Shown one piece after another: positions 1-13,143 of a stretch of 64,000 bases of DNA; positions within the stretch are counted from its first letter, which is position 1; each line of letters begins with the position of its first letter. The position numbers and the translations under genes were made by a program. The stretch is from Synchiropus splendidus (lineage: Eukaryota > Chordata > Actinopteri > Syngnathiformes > Callionymidae): positions 31,836,937-31,900,936 of the forward strand of contig NC_071334.1 of the NCBI RefSeq assembly GCF_027744825.2. Reading direction: 5' to 3'. The notes under the pieces were generated by a model. That model was not told where the DNA came from, did no database searches, and saw only the letters and a list, made by a program, of their open reading frames with translations.

Positions 1-2652
1 GACTTGATCGCTCCAAGTGTGACCGCTTCCAACAAACAAACTAATAGTGTGGTCCCCTTCCAAAATCACGCCATGCAATACTCGAGATGTGAAATTTTGT
101 CCATATTGTTCAACTCTAAGCACAATAGTGCAGCTTAAAAGGGAGAAGTTATTGCTAGATAGATAACCAGAAATTAAGAATGTTATAAGTTAATTAATGC
201 TTCAGATGAGTTGCCCAATCTGAAGCCATTTTTGCCATCTCCTTACTTGCTGCACTTGTAGGCATTTTCTCCCTCTAGTTGCTCTGGCTTAACAAACTGC
301 TCCAGGGCCTTGGAGACACTGGGCGCCGTCTGCAAGGTGAGAAAATTAATTAAGTCAACTGTTCACTGCACCATAAACTAAATCAAAGGTCTCTCATTTC
401 CCTAAAAATGTGTAAAATTACCTTGATTTCCAGAGTGACATCCAGGAAAGGGTCAAATGTATCAGAGACTGCTTTGCAGTTCAAACATTTCACTGAAGGA
501 GGTTAAAACAGATCATGTGACTTAAGCAATGTGGAACACAACAAAGATTGCATTAAAAATGAAATTGTTTTGTACCTCTTGACCTTAGGTAGCCACCGAA
601 TACTTGATGGATGAAAGTTGTTGCCTGCGTTTGTCTGTCGAGTCTAGACAAAACAAATGATTGACAGACATTGTGACACGATGACACAAACATTCTCACA
701 GAAAATGCAGCAATAACAAATTGAAGACGCCAGAGTGGTTCTGATTTAAACCCGACTTCCACTAACTGTGGACACTATGGCATTCTACAATCCCGGAGAC
801 AAAGTGGCTTTAGCAAAGTGGCTTCATGTTTGCTTGTTAATGTAACGGTCCAGATAGGAAACGTACTCCAAAAGCCGCCTCTCACATCGGGAAGTAACAA
901 TGTTTATAATAAGGCACCCTTAAGAGTCCTCTCTCTGTTTCAAATTAAAGCAATAACTGCTTAGCTGGTTTAGCAAAATGAATATAAACTGAAGAATAAC
1001 AAGATAATCAATTGCAAATATATCTTGAGTGCAGGTGTCTGCATTTGAAATGCATGATGTAGGGTTTCTGTCACTGTTGAGGATGAAGAAGCAGCCCCCA
1101 GCATCCCTGGGTCAGATGCTGCACGTCCACTCTACGCAGTGACGTCATGACACTGGGATGTTTGATTCATTGCTTACTTTCATTCACAGCAGAATTGAGG
1201 ATAATGTTTACAACCATGAACTGCACGATGGAGCACAGATGACTCTGGAAAGTTACACAAGACGCAGGCTGATCATGCAAATATGTGTAAAATAAGTCAC
1301 CAAATGACAGGAGACATTCATATGTTCACATATATTAATAAAACAATGGTTAAGAGCGATCGTCTTGACCGGAGCATAATTCATGAGCTAAGGCCCTGAA
1401 CTACAAAAAAAAACAACTAAAAGAAATAACAGAAAGGCTTATTAAAACTTACTTTGATCCAGGTAAGCAGGACTTTTGCATAGCATCTACAGTGTACCTC
1501 AGGAACTCGTGTGCATCTTCCTGGCTGCCAAAGCGAAAGTGCTTTGCAATCCCTTTAGAGAAAACAGCAAATCAGTGAACTCAAGGAACTTCCCTCCAAA
1601 ATTACTTCCCTCCAAAAAAACTATTAAACACAGAAGGGTAATACCAACTTGGTACCACTAACATTCACTTACGTTTGAGCTCATTCAGAACCCCAAGGGG
1701 CTTTATCACATTGCTTGAGTTGGCAAAGACCTGAATGATATGGTTCTGCATTGTGCACATCATACAGAATCCTGGCTCATGACCTGCAACACAGTGCGAA
1801 GGGGAAAATATGAGACACAGTTAGAAGAAGTTAGAAGTTAGAAACCACTGCCTCACATGTTTTGGAATGCTCCCGAGACAGCATGTAGTTGGCCAGTGGA
1901 GGAGTATAGGTGAGACATTGCAGGGCAGAGTTCAGGAAACAAGTGTTGCCCATATTCTGCAAGCCAGCGCCAATACGGTGCACTTGGTTCCACTTCAGAC
2001 TGAGACGCTCAGGGGGGAACAACACCTTCTGGGGCACCTCAATACCATCACCACTGCTCATCACTGCAAATAAGAAACCATTAAAATTTAAATCAACACT
2101 TTTGTTTGTTAGAGGTGAACTGAACAGACAGCAACACTTGAATTACGTCGCAACAATATTTGGGGTTACATTGCACGATTACAGCAAATGCTGAAATTCC
2201 TCTACAGGCATGGGGTGGAGCAATTGTCAAAGCAGCTGGTTGCATCACTCAACTAGTATTATGCAAGATGGGAAAATATTCAGTGACAAAAATAGCAACA
2301 ATGGTTCTTAAGGCAACATTTGCACTCCTCAATAATTCAACATTTTAATTAATGACAAGGATAAGTCAGAGCTAACCGACAAAGATAACAGCTGTGGGAT
2401 TTTGCTCTTACATTGCTCTTTGGGTCTTTCCACTGAGGCTGGTGTGCTGTTGTACATCGCAGCAGCAGGCGTTGGGCCCATGAAGCCTCCAGGAGCCTTC
2501 AGCCGAGGAGAGTCACTGGCCAGAGTAGAACCCACTGCCCAACTGCTTGAACAGCTGCCGTCCATCCCCACGTCTCCACTGGTGAAGGTGGATCTATTGC
2601 ACCCGACTGACTCGTGGTCAGACTTCTCTGAAGATCTGTCAACAATGGTCAT
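1..2652 (-). CDS. usp42: Ubiquitin-specific protease 42, N-terminal part (partial, runs off the left edge)
   Basis: Cysteine-type deubiquitinase of the USP42/USP36 group, which removes ubiquitin from nuclear substrates. Seen: protein starts M-T-I-V-D as in vertebrate USP42. An N-terminal Ser/Gly-rich region is followed by the USP domain with Cys box [18 protein letters not shown], whose Cys in NTC is catalytic, then [24 protein letters not shown], and CLNC and YKCSK zinc-ribbon pieces. Coding exons on the minus strand, high to low: 2412-2652 (exon begins about 2661), 1857-2063, about 1672-1786, 1452-1553, 575-648, 422-490 and 240-325, all in compatible phase where checked. The His box and C-terminal tail must lie left of base 1. 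USP42 rather than USP36 is chosen from the N terminus and from linkage to pms2. Confidence 0.93.
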
Positions 2653-2659
2653 CGTTCAT
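2639..2659 (-). promoter_or_regulatory. Overlapping upstream ORF at the usp42 start codon
   Basis: Seven bases upstream of the usp42 ATG (2652-2650) lies another ATG (2659-2657), out of frame, opening a six-codon reading frame (M-N-D-D-H-C) that ends at a TGA inside the usp42 coding sequence. Both ATGs are in the same exon, just after the acceptor at about 2662. A scanning ribosome would meet the short ORF first, so it could lower or tune initiation at usp42. This is seen directly in sequence; the regulatory role is inference. Confidence 0.6.
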
Positions 2660-2661
2660 TG

Positions 2662-5600
2662 CTGTAGGTGGAATATCATAATGTTATTAAATTCTGCATC
2701 AGTAGATAGTGTCACAACAGTATAGGGGCTGGAAAAAACACATGCTGTTACAAATAAAACAGACAAAAGTAAATCCCAACATGGAATATAAGATAAAGAC
2801 ACTTGGCACCAACAGCCAACTAGATTAATAACACGTGTTACCGAAATGTCCCTTAAATGGTTGAGTGTTCAAAGGCCATATTTTTCAATTTATTACAGAG
2901 GCCCTTCCTAGATCAGAAATTGCTCCAGCTTCATTATTGGAAATGATGAATAAAAAGATGGCATACAACAACAGAAATGCAAAAGCAATGATAGGAACTT
3001 GCTTATAGTAAAGGACAGAATGGAAAAAAAGCATAGATCATGGACAGCAGACACAGGGGCAGGCGAAAGTCAAGGTTCTAAGGACCTTCAAAAATGTGAA
3101 AGACACCAAGACATTTTGAAAAATAGAATAAGAAACCTGAAAATAAAAAAAACGAGTACAAATGACTAGAAGACGCTTAACAAATCCTGGATGGCTGAAA
3201 AGATCATGATCTACAATAAATCATGAAAAAAGAACTTAATTTAAATTTAAAACAAAAAAGAAGAATATCAGCACATCAAGAAGATGACAGATATGTTGCT
3301 GTATGTGCTGAAATGCTTTGAATGGCATGTGCCGAGGCACCTGAAACCTTCACTACCAGGATCAGCACCAATTCCCATACTTAGCCACAGATATACCGGT
3401 GGACATACCAAGACTGCTCTCCCTAGATGCCATAGCATCTGGAAAAAGACAGCAGTGATAAACGGATGATGCCTGTGAACTTCAGTTCTGCATTGAATGC
3501 ACTCATCCCAAACAGAATGGCATCCAGCCCATGCTACATACTGTATTCTGGGTATAGAATGACTGGAAATGGATGAACTACAAGATCAATGTCAAATTTG
3601 TAGATGACTACAGCTTGGGCGAATCCACAAGGATGAGGCGGCGAACCTCTGTAGCTGCCTCAGCAACTTGGAATTCTGTGCTTTTTTTTTTAAACAGAAG
3701 AGACATCGTGTGTCAGACTGAGAGCTGGGTAAAAAGCTCTGGAGAGAGTCCTGATGTCAGCACAGCACATAATAGGAGCTTAATACAGCTGACATCTCGT
3801 CAAACATCTATAACATGGCCAGGCGCATCACAGCCGGTTCATATTCGTGCAGATACGACCTGTTTGCATTAAGCCCTCGGGAAAGAGGTTCTGATGTATT
3901 CAGGGACACATTTCCAGGTTCAAAAACATATAGAATTTATCAAAGTGCCATGAAGTTACTGAACACCTGATATGTCATTTCATTGCCCTCAAGGGGAATC
4001 ATGAAAAAAGATTACATTTTTGAATGAATGTTTTCATCTACACCTGTATTTATATTCCATGTCTATGAATATCACCAAACTGAGGTTACATAAATGAGAA
4101 GAACAGAACGTACTACCTAGAGGACCATCCTTAAAGGCCATTGCTTTAAGACGATGACTTATTTTTCTTTCTTCTTGAATTCTTGACACAATAGTGGAAT
4201 TATCTGGGATGACCATTCAAAGGAATGTTAAGAGTAAAATAATGAACCTATTTATTCAAGTCAGTGGGCATGCCATATAACAATCTGAATACAAACCTGA
4301 AAACACGAGTTTAACGTTGTCGATCATGCAATATTTAGCCAAAGGACACCTACTATAAAACTCTATTGATCCACTCTACCTCACTGTTGTCATGATAAAT
4401 TATTGTTTTATCACATGCAAAAAGGGCAACAACTTGGTTAAGATGGAGAATGCCTCCTGTGGCAAAGAACTTCACTTTATTGTTGTTATTATTGTTTATG
4501 ATGCCATCCCACGGACTGTGTGATATCATAATTGTCCCTGTGCTTTAAATTCTTTCATGCATACAACTATTTGTTACCTTAGTATAATGACAATATAGCA
4601 ACAAAAATACGTTTCAAGAAACCAATCAACAACTATGATGAATGCATTGACTACATATTACAGTGCAGAAAGTAACACTGAATGTGCTTAATAATACATT
4701 GTGTCTAAATTAAAATGCCTCTGTGAACTACAATGAAATTCAGTCATTTAGAGTAATTAAATTGCTATGAATTTATACTCCCACACAATATACTGCCATA
4801 GGTATTCGGTTGTGCATTCAAAAACAAACCCTTAATGTGTTATTCAAGAGCACTCTTATAATAATGATAATAACTTATAATTAATGTCACATGGCAGTTT
4901 CAGGACATTATGCCATGGGTTTTTGGGTGGTTGTTTGAGTAAACAAAGGTAATTCAATAACATGGAGTACAGTATGAATTCAAGCAACTTAAGACTCTCA
5001 GAAGTTAGATAATAAATGGCAAATTTCAATAGAATATTGTTAAAAAGACAGTCCGTGGGGGATAGAAATGGCAATACTAACGCCACCTTTGGTGCTTTTT
5101 AGTTACTACAGTCTTCTCCGGAATTACTGATCCAATTATCAGTACGTGTTTTCTACGCAACTTCGAATAAAGCAACATCAAAATCACTGATATTGCTCCT
5201 TAACCGTTACAGAACTCGCAGCTTCATCACGTGAGCCTCCGTGGTGGTGGCTATTTTACCACGTTTCCATCTACTGTATGAACTCAAAACCCCGCTTTAG
5301 CTACAGCGCAGTAGGAACAGTTTGGTATTGGATCCCACAGTAAATTGGATGCCAAAATGGTTCCGTTCGACACGATTGCGACCGACTCAACCAACACGGG
5401 TGTTTAGCGGCTAGTTTAAATGTCCGGATGAAGAAACCGAAGCGGAGCGGCAGCTGTTCCCTCCCACCTGCTCACATTGGCTAGCTAGGCCTTTAACACG
5501 CAGCGCCACTAAACTCAACCAAAACGAGTCCGAAATCTTCAATGAACACAAAGCGGGGTGTCCGTTCCGACTTTACAGGACAACTAAACACAAGTCGGCG

Positions 5601-6008
5601 CCGCAGGGCGGTAAAGACGGGGGCGATGAACGGGCGCCATGGAAACAGCAAAGGTTGACGAAAGCGCAAGCTAACGTGCAGTGCGAACATGTTGATGCTA
5701 ACTCTGCTAGCAGACACGGCATTGTTTAAACCACTACACAACAATATAGACTCCTGTACGAGCGCCTTTATCAATTATATGCGTTCTTTAATTCAAATAA
5801 ACGGGTTTGGTCTACGCGCTGGCCTGTAGAGCCAGCGGGGATAGGAGGGGCTCGACGCCGGCGATTGTGTGCGCCTGCTAGCCTCCGACATTACAGAGAG
5901 CCGGTGTAAGGCTACTACAACAAACCCCGGCTCGTCGAGTCCACCAAAACGACCCCGGCTAATTCCAAAAACCTCAATACGCAGTATAGTTAACCTCGCT
6001 CTCACCTG
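2662..6008 (-). other. usp42 intron 1, with a weak retroelement-like stretch
   Basis: Sequence between the start-codon exon and the upstream non-coding exon. It is mostly AT-rich with no convincing exon. Between about 3290 and 3960 (plus strand) broken frames contain KFVDDYSLGE, resembling the x-V-D-D box of reverse transcriptases, but neighbouring RT motifs are not recognisable and stops interrupt it. I treat it as a possible decayed LINE remnant only. The right end (about 5400-6008) merges into the CpG-rich promoter region. Confidence 0.4.
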
Positions 6009-6235
6009 GCCGATGTTATGGAAACATTTATACCGGTTGTAAATCCATTCCGTATTTTCAGCGGGTGTCCGGCGGTGAACAATGACGTAGCTAATTGCCC
6101 AACGGGGACATCCGGGTACCTGCTTTAAAAGGAAAGCTCCCATTGGCTGGTTCTGTCGCTCCTTCGGTTGTGCGTCTGCGTGACTAGTGTCTTCCCTCCA
6201 AATGCAGACTATAAACACGAGTAAGGTAGCTCGCT
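5400..6235 (-). promoter_or_regulatory. CpG-rich promoter and first non-coding exon of usp42
   Basis: Markedly richer in G+C and CG dinucleotides than its flanks. On the minus strand a good donor (GCCAG|GTGAGAGC) lies at about 6008. An exon ending there would join the start-codon exon at 2661, giving a 5' non-coding exon as usual for USP42. The transcription start is probably between 6010 and 6235. Long open frames here on the minus strand (5493-5774 and 5793-6218) are explained by base composition and are not called as genes. Confidence 0.55.
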
Positions 6236-7619
6236 GCGGAAAGTAGTTTGAAAATAATCACGCAGTATGAGAATGCCAACATCACTCAGGATTTTGAGAA
6301 AAATATGAAAACTGACACACACACGTTCCTGTCACAATTTAAGGGACGAAACTAGTATGCATGCGCTCATACACATGCATATACACATGTATTTACATGG
6401 ACAGGAAAAGGTACTAACATATACATAAGCATGTAGCAATGAACAACAAAACGATCACATCTCTATAAGGAAAAAAAGAGTCATTAAACAAGTACCAGCT
6501 AAGCATTGTAGAAACAGGCATGAAATAATCAACGTAAACATTATTGGATGACATGTTTATGTTCTTTTTTCTTCTCACCATGCACAAAACAATATAAATA
6601 TGTATGACAGTTACATGGTGATTACCTTAACCGCAAATCCACGTTTCCATGAATGTACTCCACCCATATCTGATTACTCAGCAGTCTCATTATGTGTTTG
6701 GAGTCAGTCTTCGCCTAAGGACATGAAAAGAATATACGAAGTGACATTAAAAATACAAGCACTGCGATGTACTGAAACAGCAAGACATAGCTTTTGCTAA
6801 AAACGATGATGTCGTGTCTGACATGCCAAATAAAATCGCACGTATGACATCTGGCACAAACCTTGAATTAAAAAATGTTGGATAGTCTTTTTCCAAACTG
6901 CGCGTTTCTATTCAATGCAGTAGCTGTTGTGAGTGGACTGCTGAAAGATACCCGCATACAGACTTGATAAAAAAAAAAACAAAAAAAAAAAAAACTTTAG
7001 AGAATGTTGAAAAAGTAGATTTTTATTTTATCATGTTTAAATCAAAATATCTATGCTACTGCAATAACTGTGGGATAAGGTAAGCAACTGGGCTCCGTGA
7101 AAGCGTATATCTTATTATTCCTCTCATTTTCTTGATATTTAATGGAATACCACCATTTGAATTCTCTATTTGATAAATACTCCAACTCTTGTGTCCGAAA
7201 CTGTTTGAACATATACCGACTATGGATGGCGACCAACCGGACCCATTCACTTAAATTCAGTTTAAATACACGAAACACTGTTGCATGTTTTCAAAAACGT
7301 AATATATAAACATACTGCGAAATGAAAACCAGGAGATTTCTCGATTTTAAAGTCAGTTTAAAAACGCTATAATTCATGTATTATAAACTTTATCGTATAT
7401 CAAACTGCCCAATTTTTAACTCTATATATTTATTTGGGCGTCATTTTTTTCTGCGTATTTTTGCGCAGCTGTGACTCGCTCTAACGACCCACGCAGATAG
7501 CGCGGCACACGCATTTGCCGAATGTTTACAACGTCCAGAGTCACTTTCATTGAAGCCATTACTAACAACAGTATTTTGTACCTCTGCACCAACATTTATG
7601 CACTGAAAATTGAGGAGGG
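6236..7619. other. Intergenic region between divergent usp42 and pms2
   Basis: About 1.4 kb, AT-rich, with short A runs near 6968-6995. No exon, transposon end or RNA gene recognised. The last 150 bases before the pms2 ATG must include its promoter; no TATA box is evident there. Confidence 0.5.
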
Positions 7620-10600
7620 ATGGCGGATATTTGGTAAGTGGCCGAGTGTAGTAAACCTTGTCATTTGAGCATCATCTACAATGCTACCGTTTCACCTACA
7701 GCTCTGAACCTGCAGGAGCCATCAAGGCCATTGACAAACACTCAGTTCACCAAATCTGTTCAGGGCAGGTCGTGCTGACTTTGGCCACTGCAGTCAAAGA
7801 ACTGGTTGAGAACAGCATTGATGCAGGAGCTACCAACATTGGTAAGGGATTCACATACAGGCGACCACTTTTGCATATGTGGTGGGAAATGATAGGGGTC
7901 GTATTCATGCTGTAACCCCGCGCAGTTGAATAAAAGCATTTGATTTTTAGTTATTATTTGTGTTTTATTTGTAGATGTGAAGCTGAAAGAGCATGGAGCC
8001 GAATTGGTGGAAGTATCAGACAATGGCAAAGGAGTGGCAGAAGCCAACTTTGAGGGATTAAGTAAGTGCCTGTACAATATATAAATTAAGATGGCTAGAT
8101 CAACACAATGCAAAGCTTTACTGTTCTTCTCCTGCAGCATTGAAACATCACACATCAAAGCTGAGGGATTTTTCCGATCTTATCCATGTGGAAACTTTTG
8201 GCTTCAGAGGTGAAGCCCTGAGCTCTTTATGTGCCCTAAGGTAGTGGTTTTTATTTGCGCCAAGACTTCTTCTTGGGTGTTGACAGATGTTTTGTGCTTT
8301 GATGCTGCAGTGACCTGAGTGTTCTGACCTGCCATGAGGATAGCCAAGTGGGCACGAAGCTAGTATTTGACCATAAAGGGCACCTAGTTCAGCGTCTCCC
8401 TCAACCACGGCAGCAAGGGACCACTGTGAGCCTGCAGAATCTCTTCTACACGCTTCCTGTCCGACACAAGGAGTTTCAACGCAATATCAAAAAGGTATTT
8501 GACTGTCACTTTCCCGACTATCCTCTTCTCTTACAATGGATGTGTCTAAATGTCTTGGAATGTTTCTTCAGGAGTTTACCAAAATGGTTCATGTCCTGCA
8601 GTCCTACTGCATTATCTCTACTGGAGTGCGTATTACCTGTGCCAACCAAGCCGGACAGGGTAAACGCAGCACAGTTGTTAGTACAAGTGGGAGCCAAAAT
8701 ATGAGGGATAACATTGGAGCCATATTTGGCCCCAAACAGGTGACATCTTTATTAAGACTTCTGTCTGCCACACCGTGTTATTTCAAATGATTGTGACACA
8801 AAAGGCCAATGTTCTTAATCTACAGCTGCAGAGCCTTCAACCCTTTGAACAGGTTTCTCCTGCTGAAAATATTCTGGAAGAATATGGACTGAGGAATGCA
8901 GACTTGCCAAATGAGCTCTTTTGGTGAGTGTATGTTCTTGTGTACATCGAGAGAAACCAACCACTAACACAATGTTTTGTTTCCGCAGCATCACAGGATT
9001 CATCTCTCAGACGGAACATGGAGTTGGAAGAAGTGCCACTGACAGACAGTTTTTTTTCATAAATAAACGACCATGTGATCCTCTGAAGGTAATGAGCAAG
9101 ATGATTACAGATTATTTGACTGATTCAGTGCCTTCTCTCAGGTTTTGGAATGTTTATTTCAATGTGGTTCAATGTAAATATGGAACTGGAATATAAAATG
9201 ACATATTTAGTAAATGAATTGAGGATGTAATTTATAATTGTAAAATAAACAGTTTACAGTGATAAAATAATGAATGTTGTTAAAAAAAATTAAAGTGTAC
9301 CAGCTTTTTATTCTTAAAAGAAGGAGCAGCAGAATTCAAAATTCTTTTGAATAATTTAATGACAGAAAAAAAAAACATTATTTTTGTAGTGGTGGTTCTC
9401 AACTTTTAAGTACAACTTTGTACAAGGGACGTATAAGTGTATAATGTGTTAGTTAATGTTTATAGAGTATAATAAGTTGTGGACTCAATTATATAAAGGC
9501 TCATGAACCCCGAACCTTAACCTTACTAGCCAACCACTTTGTATAATACGATTAAGAAAATAACAATATTCTCTCAAATTTTGCACCTGATAATACTCAA
9601 GAAATATTGGTGTTGGTAGACATACATGATAAACAACATGCTTAATATCTTTCTGAAGCCTTATGAATGAATTATGATGTGTTTTGAATATACATTACTA
9701 ATAATGCACAAATGCAACCAAAATCTGTTATTTTCCAGGTGAGCAAACTAGTAAATGAAGTCTATCACATGTACAACAGACACCAATATCCATTTGTGGC
9801 CTTAAACATCACTGTTGCCTCAGGTAGGAGTATTACCCATCAAAAGCAAGATTGTAGTGTGTAATAATATTCAGTAAGACAGACTTTGTGTTTACAGATT
9901 GTGTTGATGTGAACGTCACTCCAGACAAGAGGCAGATCTTCCTTCAGGAGGAGAAGCTCTTGCTGGCGACACTGAAGTCTTCTCTCATCGGCATGTTTGA
10001 AAGTGGGGTCAACAAATTCACCCTCAACTCCACCCCATCACTCAGCATCAGTAAGATCGCAGTATTTGCATTGAAAAGAATGTATCACAATGTTCTGACC
10101 AATTTGTAGGTAAGACAACAGACTCTAAACCAGGTGTGATGGTGCTGTCTGATCCAAGTGTGCAAGACTCTGAAGCTGGCGTGGAGCCCGCAGCCCACAG
10201 CTCCAAGGTGTCACTGTGCTTGGCTGGCCTGAAGGCTGCTTTCTCAAGTTACCAAAGCTCTAATTCTGACAAGAACAAGGTGACAAAAGCGGACAGCAGT
10301 GTCCCCAAACAAAAAACACTTCAGTCTTTCTTCAGGGGTGGAGGACAACCCTCTCTGGACCGAAATCCAATCATGAAATCTTCTTTTAAAGCCACGAGAG
10401 AATTAACTTCATGCTCAGCGAAACCAACATCAGTGCTGGATGCATTCAAGTATAACTCTGTTGAGACAGATGAAGGAGAGGCCAATTATCAGAACCGCTT
10501 TGAACAAACTAAACCAACACCATCAAAGTCTCCTCGGCGAATCTTTGAAGAGGTTAAAACTGAAATGGAAACATCAGCATTTCCAGATGAAGCCGAGTCA

Positions 10601-12686
10601 CAAAATGAGTGCTGCAGCGACAGTCCTGATGCCAAAAGAGCCCGAAAACACGCCCCGTACGCTTCATCGGACAGTGCAACTGAAGACTCTTCCTCCTGTG
10701 CAGTGGACACCCCGGTGTATTTACAGAAGAAGTTGGTGCTGTTGCAGTTCTCATTGCAGGAGCTGGCTCAAAGAGTTCGGAAGCTACATGAGTGTCAGAA
10801 AGGGAAGGCTCATGGGGATCTCCAGTACAGGCGCTTCAGGGCCAAAATCAACCCTGGTGAAAACCACAGCGCTGAGGAGGAGCTGAAGAAGGAGATCAGG
10901 TAGAGCCTTGATGCTGAATCTGTTCGCAGGTGTAGCCTCTTATGTACTCGTGATTGGCACCAACAACAACACGTAAGCAGAGAGGCTTACTTGGGTTGGT
11001 CAGGCTGGCAGAACAGGAAAATTTTTACTTGATATTCCCAAACTAGGAAACAAGTTAAATCTATTCCAATTTGCTCTCACGATAAGCACAGCTTTTGATG
11101 GATTATTTTTCATTTACAGCAAAGATATGTTCAAAAGGATGGACATAATAGGTCAGTTTAACCTGGGCTTCATCATCACCAAACTCAACTCGGACATCTT
11201 CATGATCGACCAGCATGCGACGGATGAGAAGTACAACTTTGAGATGCTGCAGCAGCACACAGTGCTTCAAGGACAGAAACTCATCGCGTGAGTTCACTTT
11301 GTTGCATACATGCATACGACTCATAACTTGGATGGTTGTGTCACGACTAGAGCAGCAGCCTCATAAGGCTGCAGATTCCAACATTTCAGTGGAACATTTA
11401 GCTTTTATTGTCGAGTTTGTATGTTCTCCTCCGGTGTCTAAATGCTCAAAGATGAGCTTTAAATTGCGTTATGATTGAATGTAGGAATTGTCAAGTTTCA
11501 TGATACTCTAATCGAGCCAGGTCCTCTTAATATTTGCAGCCCTCAGAAACTTCACCTTACCGCAGTCAACGAGAGCATCCTGATGGAAAACATTGAGATC
11601 TTCAGGAAAAATGGCTTTGAGTTCCAAGTGGACGAAGATGGTGTGAACATCCTTTATTAAAGTAAAGATGGTTATTGATCGCAACAGAATGTAACTCATC
11701 CTTATTGTTATAGCTCAGGTGATGGAGCGTGTGAAGTTGGTGTCGCTGCCTACCAGTAAAAACTGGACCTTTGGCCCCTCTGACATCGAAGAGCTGATCT
11801 TCATGTTGAGTGACTGTCCTGGCGTCATGTGCCGACCATCACGGGTCAGACAGATGTTTGCTTCCAGAGCTTGTCGCAAATCAGTGAGTTTCTGGCTTCT
11901 TTCAATTCATCGTTTTTTAGTTTTTATTGGACATTTGAGGCCTTTAGCGCTCATTCAGACAATTGTGGTGCCGGACAACTTGGTTTATCGTCGGTAATTT
12001 GTTCAATAGCGCCATCTACTGCTGAGCTTTGCTACTGATGCAATAAAAAAAAAATTAATAAGTGAAATAATTGTTTTTTTGACCTTATTTTATTTTTTGA
12101 ACTTCATTTAAAATCTCAGTCATGTTCAGAGCACTTATTCTGTAATTCTTTTCCATTACTGTAAAATTGTGATGCATTATGATTGTGTGAAAAATTATTC
12201 CAATATTTAAATTGACTATTTGTTAAATGTCTGTCTACATACCAAAATATTACTGAGAGGGATTTATGAAAAGTCAGTGATGTATTTAGGCGTGTTATTG
12301 ATGCACAAAATATTCACTATAACTGCATAGCATGTGGCAGAGTTAAGTTTTCTTTTATTAGAAAAATACATTGTGATGTTTTTAATGTGTTATGGGACAA
12401 CAGGCTGCAACATTTTAGGCCCATAAGTGTGTTGTCATAGTAACACATTGTTTTTCGTGGTGATTTTAAAATGAGTTTCTTCTTGAAATGTCTTGGGCTT
12501 CTAAAATGCTCGCATTAGAGTGTGCGCATCCTTTTCCCTCAGGTGATGATCGGCACTGCCCTCAACGTCAGTGAGATGAAGAAACTAGTGACTCACATGG
12601 GTGAGATTGAACAACCCTGGAACTGTCCACATGGAAGACCCACCATGAGACACCTGGCTAACCTGGACATCATAAGTCAGGACTAA
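7620..12686 (+). CDS. pms2: DNA mismatch repair endonuclease PMS2 (complete)
   Basis: Subunit of MutL-alpha, with MLH1; nicks the daughter strand during mismatch repair. Exons: 7620-7633, 7702-7841, 7975-8060, 8138-8240, 8311-8494, 8572-8739, 8826-8923, 8989-9088, 9739-9823, 9898-10050, 10110-10899, 11120-11287, 11540-11640, 11714-11883, 12543-12686. GHKL ATPase motifs are visible: [12 protein letters not shown] (Asn/Asp), [19 protein letters not shown] and [16 protein letters not shown]. The central linker (exon 11) is long, Ser-rich and divergent, with a PIP-box-like KQKTLQSFF. The C-terminal nuclease motif [12 protein letters not shown] and metal-site [10 protein letters not shown] are intact. 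Coding exon 1 is only 14 bases (M-A-D-I then a split Cys codon), which fixes the start. The protein ends [11 protein letters not shown]. All phases match, so the gene looks functional. Tail-to-tail with dlgap5. Confidence 0.96.
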
Positions 12687-13143
12687 AGACTGCACCAGAG
12701 CACAGTTCTGGAATGAATAGTAATTTGTTTGAACTAATGTTGTCAAAACGATTAAGAGACTTGCTCCATTTAAAGATCAGAACCTCTTGTTTCTCGCCGT
12801 CCTAGACATTTCATGTTCAATTTCTATTTTTATTGATTATATATGTTCATTAAAATCATCATCTCAGTTAAGGATGCCGTGTTTTAAATGTATTTTATTT
12901 GTATAAAAGTACAAATTTGGTAATTTTTTCAGGCATATATAAAAACACCACAAAATGTAATCAAATGATAAAATACTGGGAATGATAATGACACCAATTT
13001 CTTATCAATATTTTTATGTCTAATCCAAGCTGTAATTGAGCTGCGTGCAGAGATGTTACTGTTTTTGCTATTTTAATACAGCAGTTAAAAAAATGAATAC
13101 AATCTTCAACTATGAAACAAAGACAGAAAAATATGTACAATTT
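12687..13143. terminator. Convergent 3' ends of pms2 and dlgap5
   Basis: Only 457 bases separate the two stop codons. ATTAAA at 12849-12854 (plus) is a candidate poly(A) signal for pms2. TTTATT at 12894-12899, read as AATAAA on the minus strand, is a candidate for dlgap5. Cleavage sites of the two transcripts would therefore nearly touch or overlap. Confidence 0.45.

Noticed and set aside
1..60. Possible next usp42 exon reading K-R-S-H-L-E-R-S-S on the minus strand
   Set aside because: Superficially like the K-R-F-T-I-H-R-S-S stretch of USP42, but no fitting acceptor or phase with the preceding exon; could be chance or repeat.
3284..3960. Possible gene or LINE in usp42 intron 1 (KFVDDYSLGE)
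   Set aside because: Only one RT-like box; frames are broken and no other motif supports it, so kept only as a remark.
5493..6218. Two longer minus-strand open frames in the CpG-rich region
   Set aside because: High GC lowers stop frequency; no family motif, and the region is best read as the usp42 promoter and non-coding first exon.
10136..10903. 255-codon frame as an independent gene
   Set aside because: It is the large central exon of pms2 (10110-10899).
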